A DNA stretch of 12,934 bases from positions 1-12,934 of the forward strand of contig WRNK01000017.1 of assembly GCA_009776675.1 (NCBI GenBank). Direction: 5' to 3'. Positions 6,739-12,718 of this stretch are shown here, piece by piece. A program made the translations under genes and the position numbers. Under the pieces are notes generated by a model. That model made no database searches, had not been told where the DNA came from, and worked only from the letters and a program-made list of their open reading frames with translations. The first letter of the stretch is position 1. Each line of letters starts with the position of its first letter. Origin of the DNA: Methanimicrococcus sp. GTDB taxonomy: Archaea; Halobacteriota; Methanosarcinia; Methanosarcinales; Methanosarcinaceae.

Positions 6739-8102
6739 CCCAATTTTCCCGGATTTAAAATTCCTTTCGGATCCAATGATTTTTTGATTTCTTTCATAAT
6801 ATTAAACGCCGAACCGCACTGTTTTTCTAAATACATCCCGCGAGCTGCGCCAATGCCGTGTTCGGAGCTGACTGTTCCACCAAGCTCTATGGCAGCCAGA
6901 TGCAGTTTATCGGCAGCAATATCGAGTTTTTTCCATTCATCTTCGTTTAAAACGTCAATGAACAGCCCAATATGAAGTGTGCCGTCGCCGATATGTCCGT
7001 AAATCATCGGAATCAAGTCAGCGCTTTTTGTAATTTCATATATTTTGGCAATCATTTCCGGCAATTTTTTAATCGGAATGCCCAAGTCTTCGCCGATGTA
7101 GATACGTGTTTTTGTCGGGTCAAGTTTTGAAATCGCTGCACCAAGGAGGCTTCTGGCATCCCAGATTTCTTTCATTTTGTCGGGATCATCCGTCATCATA
7201 ATGCTTTTGGATATGTCTTTGCAGGCATTTGCAAGAAGCTGCGCGTCTTCATTAACAGATGCTTTGCTTCCGTCCACTTCAAATAAAACAACGTCGCCGT
7301 CTTTTGGAAAAATCACATTCGGATCCAGTTTTGTTAAGACGGATACGGATGTTTTATCTAAAATTTCACAAGCGGATGGAATGACGCCTGCGGCAAAAAC
7401 GCGGGAAATCGATAAACCGGCAGCTTCCGGCGTCGGAAATGAAATCATGACGATTTTTCGAGCTTTGGGAAGCGGTGCAATTTTCAAAACGGCTTTTGTG
7501 ATAATGCCAAGCGTCCCTTCCGAGCCGACAAAAAGGCGGGACAAGTCGTATCCGGCGGACGATTTCAAGCATTTGGATCCTGTGCGAATCACAGATCCGT
7601 CCGCCAAAACAACTTCTAAATCCAAGACATAATTTTTTGTTGTCCCGTACTTCACACAACGCATACCGCTTGCATTGTTGGCGATTTGGCCGCCGATTGT
7701 ACAAGTCGCCGAACTTCCGGGGTTTGGAGGAAAAAAGAAGCCGTGGGGCTTTAGTTTTTCATTCAGTTTGTCTTGAACGACGCCGGGCTCTACGATGACT
7801 TGAATGTTGTCAATGTCAATTTCAATGATTTTGTCCATAGACGACATATCTAAAACAATGCCGCCGCAGACGGGAACTGCACCGCCGGCAAGTCCGGTTC
7901 CGGCGCCTCTGGCAGTGACAGGGATTTTATTTTCATTGGCATACGCCACGATTTGAGAGACTTCTTCGGTTGTTTTTGGAAAAATCACAAAATCCGGCTT
8001 TCCCTTGATTTGAGAGCCGTCGCCTGAATAACAGCAAAGCTCGGCAGGAGCTTTTGTGACGCGGTCATTACAAATTTTAATAAGTTCATCTTCGTGTTTC
8101 AT
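6732..8102 (-). CDS. FAD-binding 2-hydroxyacid (D-lactate/glycolate-type) dehydrogenase, GlcD-like
   Basis: This 456-residue flavoprotein belongs to the PCMH/FAD_binding_4 plus FAD-oxidase_C family (GlcD, D-lactate dehydrogenase). The N-terminal FAD domain shows GKPDFVIFPKTTEEV, PVTARGAGTGLAGGAVP, PPNPGSSATCTIGGQIANNASG in segments and VGSEGTLGIIT. The C-terminal substrate domain carries HIGDGTLH (near 368) and the conserved SSEHGIG (near 411-417), ending LDPKGILNPGK. The length is standard for the family. With the downstream iron-sulfur subunit it probably oxidises a 2-hydroxyacid, and in a methanogen electrons might reach a membrane carrier or a heterodisulfide-type acceptor; that part is inference. 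The ATG at 8102 has CGGTG about 8 nt upstream. A TATA box within a palindrome lies about 90 bp before the start. Confidence 0.93.
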   Translation of the reverse strand: MKHEDELIKICNDRVTKAPAELCCYSGDGSQIKGKPDFVIFPKTTEEVSQIVAYANENKIPVTARGAGTGLAGGAVPVCGGIVLDMSSMDKIIEIDIDNIQVIVEPGVVQDKLNEKLKPHGFFFPPNPGSSATCTIGGQIANNASGMRCVKYGTTKNYVLDLEVVLADGSVIRTGSKCLKSSAGYDLSRLFVGSEGTLGIITKAVLKIAPLPKARKIVMISFPTPEAAGLSISRVFAAGVIPSACEILDKTSVSVLTKLDPNVIFPKDGDVVLFEVDGSKASVNEDAQLLANACKDISKSIMMTDDPDKMKEIWDARSLLGAAISKLDPTKTRIYIGEDLGIPIKKLPEMIAKIYEITKSADLIPMIYGHIGDGTLHIGLFIDVLNEDEWKKLDIAADKLHLAAIELGGTVSSEHGIGAARGMYLEKQCGSAFNIMKEIKKSLDPKGILNPGKLGL

Positions 8103-8186
8103 CGAAAAACACCGGCTGATTCATAAATAAAAATATTTTAAAAAAACATTTCATGTAATTTTGATCTTTTTGCATTTTTCATGCTG

Positions 8187-8205
8187 ATAGGCTATATATA
8201 CCTAT
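8187..8205 (-). promoter_or_regulatory. TATA box inside an imperfect palindrome, promoter of the dehydrogenase operon
   Basis: ATAGGCTATATATACCTAT has 5-bp arms (ATAGG and CCTAT) around a TATATATA core. On the minus strand it reads as a good archaeal TATA box and would start a transcript near 8170, giving a leader of about 65-70 nt before the GlcD-like ATG. A regulator binding the palindrome would compete with TBP. This role is inferred from position only. Confidence 0.45.
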
Positions 8206-8249
8206 TTGAGCCGTTTTTCAAAAAATAAAATGAAAAATAAAAGGGCATC

Positions 8250-8305
8250 TCTAATGTTTTTCAAAATTTGATTTAATTAAATATGAGAGCCGTTATAACA
8301 TTAGA
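8250..8305. repeat. Nested inverted repeat around a 12-bp palindrome
   Basis: Perfect 9-bp arms TCTAATGTT (8250-8258) and AACATTAGA (8297-8305) flank the perfect palindrome ATTTAATTAAAT (8271-8282). The two symmetry centres differ by only one base. It sits in the 246-bp spacer between the lipoprotein and dehydrogenase genes, upstream of the operon's TATA box. A further 7-bp pair, TTTTTCA and TGAAAAA, lies at 8214-8237. It could be an operator or a 3' structure of the lipoprotein transcript. I see no gene in 8103-8348. Confidence 0.4.
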
Positions 8306-8335
8306 ATACAGGTCGGTAACAAAAGAATTGGTCCT

Positions 8336-8354
8336 TGGTAACTGACGCTTACCA
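8336..8354 (-). terminator. Small hairpin at the lipoprotein stop codon
   Basis: TGGTAA and TTACCA form a 6-bp stem with a 7-nt loop that includes the stop codon of the lipoprotein gene. No T-run follows on the minus strand, so it is not a classical intrinsic terminator. It may only protect the 3' end or may be chance. Confidence 0.25.
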
Positions 8355-9299
8355 GTATTTTTGAGCTCCCATTTCATACCAAAAAGCAATTTCCACATAA
8401 TCGTCTCTCCTCAAATAGAGGTGAACATGGAGCCCGTCCTTTTCCAACCATAGCACATCATCTGTACCGTCAAGTAATCCGTCGAAGTAGTCGGGTTCCC
8501 ATCCCGATTGTATCAGGCGTTCACCATAGTCCACAAGAGCTTCGCGTGACGTCCGTTCAATGTAGATGTATACTGTTCTGTCGTGGCTGGTGTCGTCAAT
8601 TTCCCGAATGCTTCCATCGGTGTATGCCGGCACCTCCGGCGGAAGTTTGTTTTTTGGCCATGCGAGGTCAGGAACAGGTATGCGATGTGTCGGGACGGTC
8701 ACACTGCGGCTGTTTCCCATGTACTTAAAATCCATGTCATAATTTCCCCAAACAATGCCGGATTCGCTTATGATACGCAGAGTCGTGGCGTTTGTGAATT
8801 CAAACATCACAGTAGCGTTGTCTGCTTTGCGTGGATCTTCCAGAGGGGTGCTGTCAAACGGAATATCATACTGCAAATCAAGGAATGAACCAACACCAAA
8901 ATATTTCCACGAAGCTCCCATGTGAGAATCTCTTTGGCAGTCATAGAACTCTATAACATGGTCTTTCACACGGTATTTCCCTTTTGTATAAAACTCGTAC
9001 CTTGTAAACAAACCGTCTGTTGAATAAGTCGAACCTCTATAATATGTAAAGTTTCCATTAGCCTCGAAGACATAATAAAAATGTTCTCCGCCGTTATCAC
9101 GACAGCCCCAAGTCCCTACAAGCGCATTCATGGAAACAGCGTCATTGCCTGTACTCGGTGTTGTTGTTCCCGGCGTTTTCGTTGACTCAACGCCGTCTGT
9201 ATCATCTTTATTGCCTCCAAGGCAGGCAGTCAGCGATGTTGTTATTAAAACCACCACGCAGATAGCAATTACTGTCTTGTATGCGATTGTCCGTTTCAT
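8349..9299 (-). CDS. Predicted secreted lipoprotein of Bacillota type, function unknown
   Basis: This is a probable lipid-anchored extracellular protein. The N-terminus has a basic start (MKRTIAYK), a hydrophobic core (TVIAICVVVLITTS) and a lipobox LTAC, followed by a Gly/Asp/Thr/Ser-rich linker. A lipocalin-like or beta-barrel-like domain follows (ALVGTWGCRDNGG, YVFEANGNFTYY, GKYRVKDHVIEFYDC). The C-terminal domain (LAWPKNKLPPEVPAYTDGSI, then REALVDYGERLIQSGWEPDY) resembles domains common in clostridial lipoproteins. I give no function. I prefer the ATG at 9299 because AAGGAG lies 8 nt upstream; the in-frame ATG at 9305, giving 318 aa, has only 2 nt of spacing. The strong Shine-Dalgarno sequence, domain content and less AT-rich codons differ from neighbouring genes and suggest transfer from a gut bacterium. 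Confidence 0.82.
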   Translation of the reverse strand: MKRTIAYKTVIAICVVVLITTSLTACLGGNKDDTDGVESTKTPGTTTPSTGNDAVSMNALVGTWGCRDNGGEHFYYVFEANGNFTYYRGSTYSTDGLFTRYEFYTKGKYRVKDHVIEFYDCQRDSHMGASWKYFGVGSFLDLQYDIPFDSTPLEDPRKADNATVMFEFTNATTLRIISESGIVWGNYDMDFKYMGNSRSVTVPTHRIPVPDLAWPKNKLPPEVPAYTDGSIREIDDTSHDRTVYIYIERTSREALVDYGERLIQSGWEPDYFDGLLDGTDDVLWLEKDGLHVHLYLRRDDYVEIAFWYEMGAQKYW

Positions 9300-9306
9300 T
9301 TTCATT

Positions 9307-9339
9307 ACTCCTTATAATTCTTAATAACTCCTTATAATT
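9307..9339 (-). promoter_or_regulatory. Duplicated Shine-Dalgarno block before the lipoprotein gene
   Basis: On the minus strand AATTATAAGGAGT occurs twice with a 20-bp period (AAGGAG at 9333-9328 and 9313-9308). A more decayed version, ATATAAGAAGTT, lies at about 9371-9360. The proximal copy sets the start at 9299. A TATA-like stretch, AATATATATT at 9352-9343, lies directly upstream of the distal copy. Confidence 0.7.
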
Positions 9340-9487
9340 TTTAATATATATTCCTTAACAACTTCTTATATCTTCTTATTATGGGCATTTTGTCGGAAGC
9401 GGTCAGGCTGATTTTAAACGGAGTATCCCCTACTTCAAAAAAGTTTTGTTTCTTCGCTATTCAAGCGGGTCCCATCAACATGGGTTT

Positions 9488-9510
9488 TTCAAAAAATGAA
9501 AAAAAGTAAA
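9488..9510 (-). terminator. Oligo-T terminator of the ferritin-like gene
   Basis: Just past the ferritin-like stop, the minus strand holds two T tracts, ACTTTTTTTC and ATTTTTTG. Archaeal RNA polymerase terminates at such runs. A small plus-strand hairpin, CCCAT-CAAC-ATGGG followed by five T (9471-9489), lies next to it but would act on the opposite strand. Confidence 0.5.
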
Positions 9511-9524
9511 GAAATATCTGCTTA

Positions 9525-9851
9525 TTATTTCTTGGTTCTTTTTGAAGGCTTTTTTACTTTTTCGATTTCTTCTTCGACTTCTTCAGCGCCTTCTTTATAG
9601 AATTTTTCTTCATCGGGCTGAAGTTCATAAAGCAGCCTCAAAAATTCGCCGGCATGGACTTTTTCTTCGTCGGCGATTTCTAAGAGTACTTCTTTTGCCA
9701 ATTCGTTATCAATTGACTCGGCAAGCTGCTGGTACATTTGTACTGCTTCGTATTCGGCGGAAACCAAAAAACGAATGGAGCGAACAAGCTCATCGTGTGT
9801 AAGCTTGCGGCCGTTTTTGAGACTGGAAAAGGGATTTGAAAATTCCGGCAT
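9525..9851 (-). CDS. Encapsulated-ferritin-like (EncFtn/rubrerythrin-type) protein
   Basis: This 108-residue helical iron protein has the half-ferritin layout of EncFtn: a short N-terminus, two antiparallel helices and a charged tail. The ferroxidase residues align with those of Rhodospirillum EncFtn (E32, E62, H65): E33 in AEYEAVQMY, and E63 and H66 in DEEKVHAGEF. Such proteins dimerise to form a di-iron site and oxidise Fe2+, usually inside an encapsulin shell. No encapsulin gene is visible in this window. The C-terminus (EEEIEKVKKPSKRTKK) is acidic then lysine-rich and lacks an obvious encapsulin-loading peptide, so it may work without a shell or with one encoded elsewhere. No Shine-Dalgarno sequence precedes the ATG, and the TATA box 27 nt upstream suggests a leaderless mRNA. 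It is divergent from arcS with 104 bp between. Confidence 0.87.
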   Translation of the reverse strand: MPEFSNPFSSLKNGRKLTHDELVRSIRFLVSAEYEAVQMYQQLAESIDNELAKEVLLEIADEEKVHAGEFLRLLYELQPDEEKFYKEGAEEVEEEIEKVKKPSKRTKK

Positions 9852-9873
9852 ACTATTTAATTTGTAAATCCTG

Positions 9874-9882
9874 TATATATAT
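9874..9882 (-). promoter_or_regulatory. TATA box of the ferritin-like gene (leaderless start likely)
   Basis: ATATATATA on the minus strand is centred about 27 nt before the ATG at 9851, so transcription should begin at or next to the start codon. This agrees with the absence of a Shine-Dalgarno sequence. The same 104-bp divergent spacer must hold the arcS promoter, possibly TTTATTAAAT at about 9928-9937, about 24 nt before its ATG. Confidence 0.55.
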
Positions 9883-9955
9883 GTTTAGTAAAATAAATTG
9901 AAAATAAATACACTGAAAGAGAGTTTTTTTATTAAATGACATATTTTAAGAGTCC

Positions 9956-12076
9956 ATGACAAAATTTTTTGAAATCGATGACCGAGACGGACCCGCCCGT
10001 ATTGGAAAACTTTATGTTCATTCCGGCACAGCGGCGCCGCCGTTTATTCAAACCCCCTATCTTGTTGATTCATCTAAATTGGCGGCCAATGTTTCGGATT
10101 ATCCTTTCAAAAACATCGGAACGCTTTGGTCTTTTGGAATTGAAGAAGGTATGCCTGAAATTTTAATCGACAAGATCAAAAAAACAAACGAGACCGACCT
10201 TTTGATTCTCCCAAGAAATCAATTTTCATTGGCGTATCCCGAAGAAGACAACAATCGGCGCCAAGCCCGAATTTATGAAACCCTAATGTCTTTAGATGTT
10301 ATTCAAAAAAGGCCGACAGCCGGAATGATTCGACCAAATTCGGCAAAAAAAACACACATTGGCGGCTGTCTTTGTGATATGTGTGATGAAACTAAAAAAA
10401 CATCTATTGATGATGATTTTTGTGATACATCGACTGAAACGAAAGACGTATCAGAACCCAAAAACGATCCTGCCGACAAAAAATCCTCGTTTTCGGTTGA
10501 AAAACCGGGCTGTGATGTTTATATCATGGAGGGCGCCGGTACATTTGAAAACGATGCCATCGGATTTTTTGAAGCGTTTTTGAATATCAAAGAAAGAATA
10601 CCGGCAGATGCGGCTTTGTGGCTGCCGAATTTAGCAACGCCTGAAAATGTTTCAATGCTTGTTTATCTCGGTGCCGATTTATTGGATACAACGCGTGCCG
10701 AAGTTGCGGCTTGCTCGGACAAATATATGACAACAGCCGGCACCTTTTTCTTGGAAGATTTAACAGAGCTGCCGTGCCGGTGTACGGCTTGCTTTGGCAA
10801 AAACGCGGCGGACTTAAAAGGAATGGCTGCAAAGGAGCGTTTTTCGGTTCTTTTGGAACACAACATTAACGCGCTCGAATCTGAAATGTCGTTGGTTCGT
10901 GAAAAAATCAGAAAAGGGGCTTTAAGAGAATATGTTGAAGGGCAGTGCCGGACACAAACGTGGCTGACGGGTCTTTTGAGATTGTTTGACAGAAGTCCGC
11001 TTGCCCAACGTATGGCACCGACATTTCGAAGAGAAACACTGTACGCAACAACGTCCGAATCACAAAATCGTGCCGAAATTCAGCGTTTTGCAAAGCGCGT
11101 CATTTCCGAATACATCGCGCCTCCAAAAGAAATATTGATCATTTTCCCGTGCGCTTCAAAAAAACCGTATTCGATTTCTACCTCCCATCAAAAATTCATT
11201 CAGGCGATCGAAAAAAACCGCAAGTATGTGAATGAGTTGATTATGACGTCGCCAATCGGCATCGTTCCAAGGGAACTCGAATTGACTTATCCGGCAGCGC
11301 ATTATGATACAACAGTCACGGGCCATTGGGATTTGGAAGAGCGCGCGTTTGTCGGCGGTCTTTTGGAACAGTACCTCACACAAAACAAAAATTTATACAA
11401 ACATATTGCAGCACATGTTGAAGGTCCGTATCGCGAAATTTGTGAAAGCGTTTCCAAAAAATTGGACATTCCTATCATTTTTACGGCACAGGGGAGTTTG
11501 GCGTCTCAAAACAGCTTGAAAAATTTGAGAATGACGATTGATCACCTTGTTGAAGAATCTGCGCCGCCGTCAAACGAAAAGAGAAGCCGTCCGACGCTTT
11601 TGAAAAGAAATGTCGCTGAAGAAAAATTGGATCAGGTAAAGGCTGTCGCACGCTATCAATTCGGATCGCTTGCGGATGCGCTGTTTACGGAAAATACAAT
11701 CGTAAAAGGCAATTTTCCAAAATTTATGATACTGGATGAAACAGAGAAAGGAACGGTTCAGCTGGCGGTCATGGTTCCGCAGTTTGGGATGTTGGCGCTG
11801 TCGATTGCTGCGGCTCAGAAATTGATTGCTTCTGACAAGTATGCCGGTCAATATACCGTGCAGATTGACAATTTTCTTCCGAAAGGCTCTTTGCTGGCGC
11901 CGGGGATTCGTTTTGCTGATCCGGCTATTCGTTTCGGGGATGATGTGATTATTCTCGGAGAAAATGTCATTGGCGTCGGGAAGGCAAAAATGTCGGGTAT
12001 TGAAATGAACTCATCATCAAAGGGCATTGCCGTTTTGCCGAGGCATACACAGCATATTGATCAGATGAAAAAATGA
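9956..12076 (+). CDS. arcS: Archaeosine synthase ArcS (TgtA2)
   Basis: ArcS acts on preQ0 already placed at position 15 of archaeal tRNA by TgtA, in the last steps of archaeosine formation; in many archaea it adds lysine and a radical SAM partner (RaSEA) completes the reaction. The 706-residue protein has a TGT-like N-terminal region (1 to about 310), a central ArcS-specific domain and a C-terminal PUA-type RNA-binding domain (about 582-697). The diagnostic ArcS motif PC-x3-KPY-x2-S-x2-H is exact: P398, C399, K403-P404-Y405, S408, H411. A TGT-type zinc site is visible as C274-x-C276-x2-C279 with H302. Residues 138-143 form a second CxCxxC (CLCDMC), followed by an acidic, Ser/Thr-rich insert to about residue 186. 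No strong Shine-Dalgarno sequence precedes the ATG, so the start rests on position and homology. RaSEA is not in the window. Confidence 0.95.
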   Translation: MTKFFEIDDRDGPARIGKLYVHSGTAAPPFIQTPYLVDSSKLAANVSDYPFKNIGTLWSFGIEEGMPEILIDKIKKTNETDLLILPRNQFSLAYPEEDNNRRQARIYETLMSLDVIQKRPTAGMIRPNSAKKTHIGGCLCDMCDETKKTSIDDDFCDTSTETKDVSEPKNDPADKKSSFSVEKPGCDVYIMEGAGTFENDAIGFFEAFLNIKERIPADAALWLPNLATPENVSMLVYLGADLLDTTRAEVAACSDKYMTTAGTFFLEDLTELPCRCTACFGKNAADLKGMAAKERFSVLLEHNINALESEMSLVREKIRKGALREYVEGQCRTQTWLTGLLRLFDRSPLAQRMAPTFRRETLYATTSESQNRAEIQRFAKRVISEYIAPPKEILIIFPCASKKPYSISTSHQKFIQAIEKNRKYVNELIMTSPIGIVPRELELTYPAAHYDTTVTGHWDLEERAFVGGLLEQYLTQNKNLYKHIAAHVEGPYREICESVSKKLDIPIIFTAQGSLASQNSLKNLRMTIDHLVEESAPPSNEKRSRPTLLKRNVAEEKLDQVKAVARYQFGSLADALFTENTIVKGNFPKFMILDETEKGTVQLAVMVPQFGMLALSIAAAQKLIASDKYAGQYTVQIDNFLPKGSLLAPGIRFADPAIRFGDDVIILGENVIGVGKAKMSGIEMNSSSKGIAVLPRHTQHIDQMKK

Positions 12077-12165
12077 TCAGGTTAAAAATGATCAGGTTAA
12101 AAATGATCAGGTTAAAAATGATCAGATGAAAGAATGATCAGATGAAAAAACGATTGATGAAAAAA
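12057..12165 (+). repeat. 15-16-bp tandem repeat, unit ATGATCAGGTTAAAA, growing from the arcS 3' end
   Basis: Copies begin at 12057 (inside the last arcS codons, TTGATCAGATGAAAAA), 12073, 12088, 12103, 12118 and 12134, then decay through GATTGATGAAAAA to about 12165. Units 12073-12117 are exactly 15 nt apart and identical. The arcS stop TGA (12074-12076) overlaps the first ATGATCAG. Because 15 is a multiple of three, each copy repeats TGA in the arcS frame. Confidence 0.92.
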
Positions 12166-12201
12166 TGATTCGATTTGAAGAAATAAATCGGCAGAATTAA
12201 C

Positions 12202-12208
12202 TATATAA
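12202..12208 (+). promoter_or_regulatory. TATA box of the DUF2098-type gene (leaderless start likely)
   Basis: TATATAA is centred about 29 nt before the ATG at 12234. The stretch between them is A-rich (ACCTAAAAAAAGAATC) with no Shine-Dalgarno sequence, so the transcript probably starts at or within a few bases of the ATG. Confidence 0.55.
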
Positions 12209-12233
12209 TCCTTGAAAACCTAAAAAAAGAATC

Positions 12234-12557
12234 ATGGCAGAGCTCCAAAATTTTGAATTTTTTGATACCCGCGGTCGTAAGATAAAAGTCGGTGACTATG
12301 TCAAGTACATCAACACAGGAACTGTCGGTAAAATTATTGAAATCATGGAAGATGATGAAGGGATTTGGGCTTATTTAGAATCGACCGAACTTTATTACAA
12401 AATTGAGTTTTTGGAATCGACTGAAGAAGTCCCGATTGTCGCAATAAAACGCAGAGATTTGGAAGCAGAAATTGAGAAAAAAATACGTATTCAAGAGGAA
12501 GCTGTAGAATCTCTTCAAAACGTTGAAAGCCGTGACGCCCCGGGCGGTGCAGGTTAA
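12234..12557 (+). CDS. DUF2098-type small protein of methanogens
   Basis: This 107-residue soluble protein of unknown function resembles the DUF2098 family known mainly from methanogens. The first 75 residues look like a small SH3-like beta barrel: RGRKIKVGDYVKYINTGTVGKI, then GIWAYLEST and YYKIEFLE. A charged helix follows (RRDLEAEIEKKIRIQEEAVESL), then a flexible GAG end. The VGDYVKYxxTGTVGK pattern, with paired glycines, recalls KOW-like and RNA- or protein-binding barrels, but no ligand is known to me. It is probably a monocistronic leaderless gene, convergent with the truncated gene at the window end. The product family is recalled, not searched. Confidence 0.8.
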   Translation: MAELQNFEFFDTRGRKIKVGDYVKYINTGTVGKIIEIMEDDEGIWAYLESTELYYKIEFLESTEEVPIVAIKRRDLEAEIEKKIRIQEEAVESLQNVESRDAPGGAG

Positions 12558-12570
12558 TTTGATTTTATTA

Positions 12571-12678
12571 AATCCGGATTATCGTTGTTGATTACATTAA
12601 TCCATTTTCATTGTCAATTACATAATCCATTTTCATTGTGATGATATAATTTATTATCATTGTCAATTGCATAATCTG
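12571..12678. repeat. Degenerate 24-26-bp AT-rich tandem repeat downstream of the DUF2098-type gene
   Basis: Units resemble GTCAATTACATAATCCATTT followed by TCATT, at 12587-12612, 12613-12637, 12638-12661 and a partial unit at 12662-12678. A weaker earlier unit (AATCCGGATTATCGTT) begins at 12571. The array occupies most of the spacer between two convergent genes, and its T-runs may help end both transcripts. Here no clear overlap with a stop codon is seen. Confidence 0.75.
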
Positions 12679-12718
12679 TTTTTTTGTCAGTCAGTTCTTG
12701 CTGATCTCAACAGTTATT

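Noticed and set aside
6289..6975. Long plus-strand open frame of 228 codons across both dehydrogenase genes
   Set aside because: It is antisense to two well supported genes. It stays open across the spacer because the CTCTTTTTT repeats contain no stop in that frame, and its translation is low-complexity Ser/Phe.
9341..9460. Minus-strand open stretch of 39 codons with a protein-like passage (VGDTPFKISLTASDKMP)
   Set aside because: It lacks a usable early start codon and begins after a TGA. It overlaps the lipoprotein's promoter region. It might be a gene remnant, but nothing recognisable supports this.
9471..9489. Plus-strand hairpin CCCAT-CAAC-ATGGG followed by five T as an intrinsic terminator
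   Set aside because: Both neighbouring genes are on the minus strand, so no plus-strand transcript is expected to end here. The T-run is on the wrong side for the ferritin-like gene.
12638..12704. GTGATGA (C box-like) and CTGA (D box-like) as a possible C/D guide RNA
   Set aside because: The C box-like heptamer lies inside an AT-rich tandem repeat, the D box is a common tetramer, and no internal C'/D' pair or terminal stem is visible.
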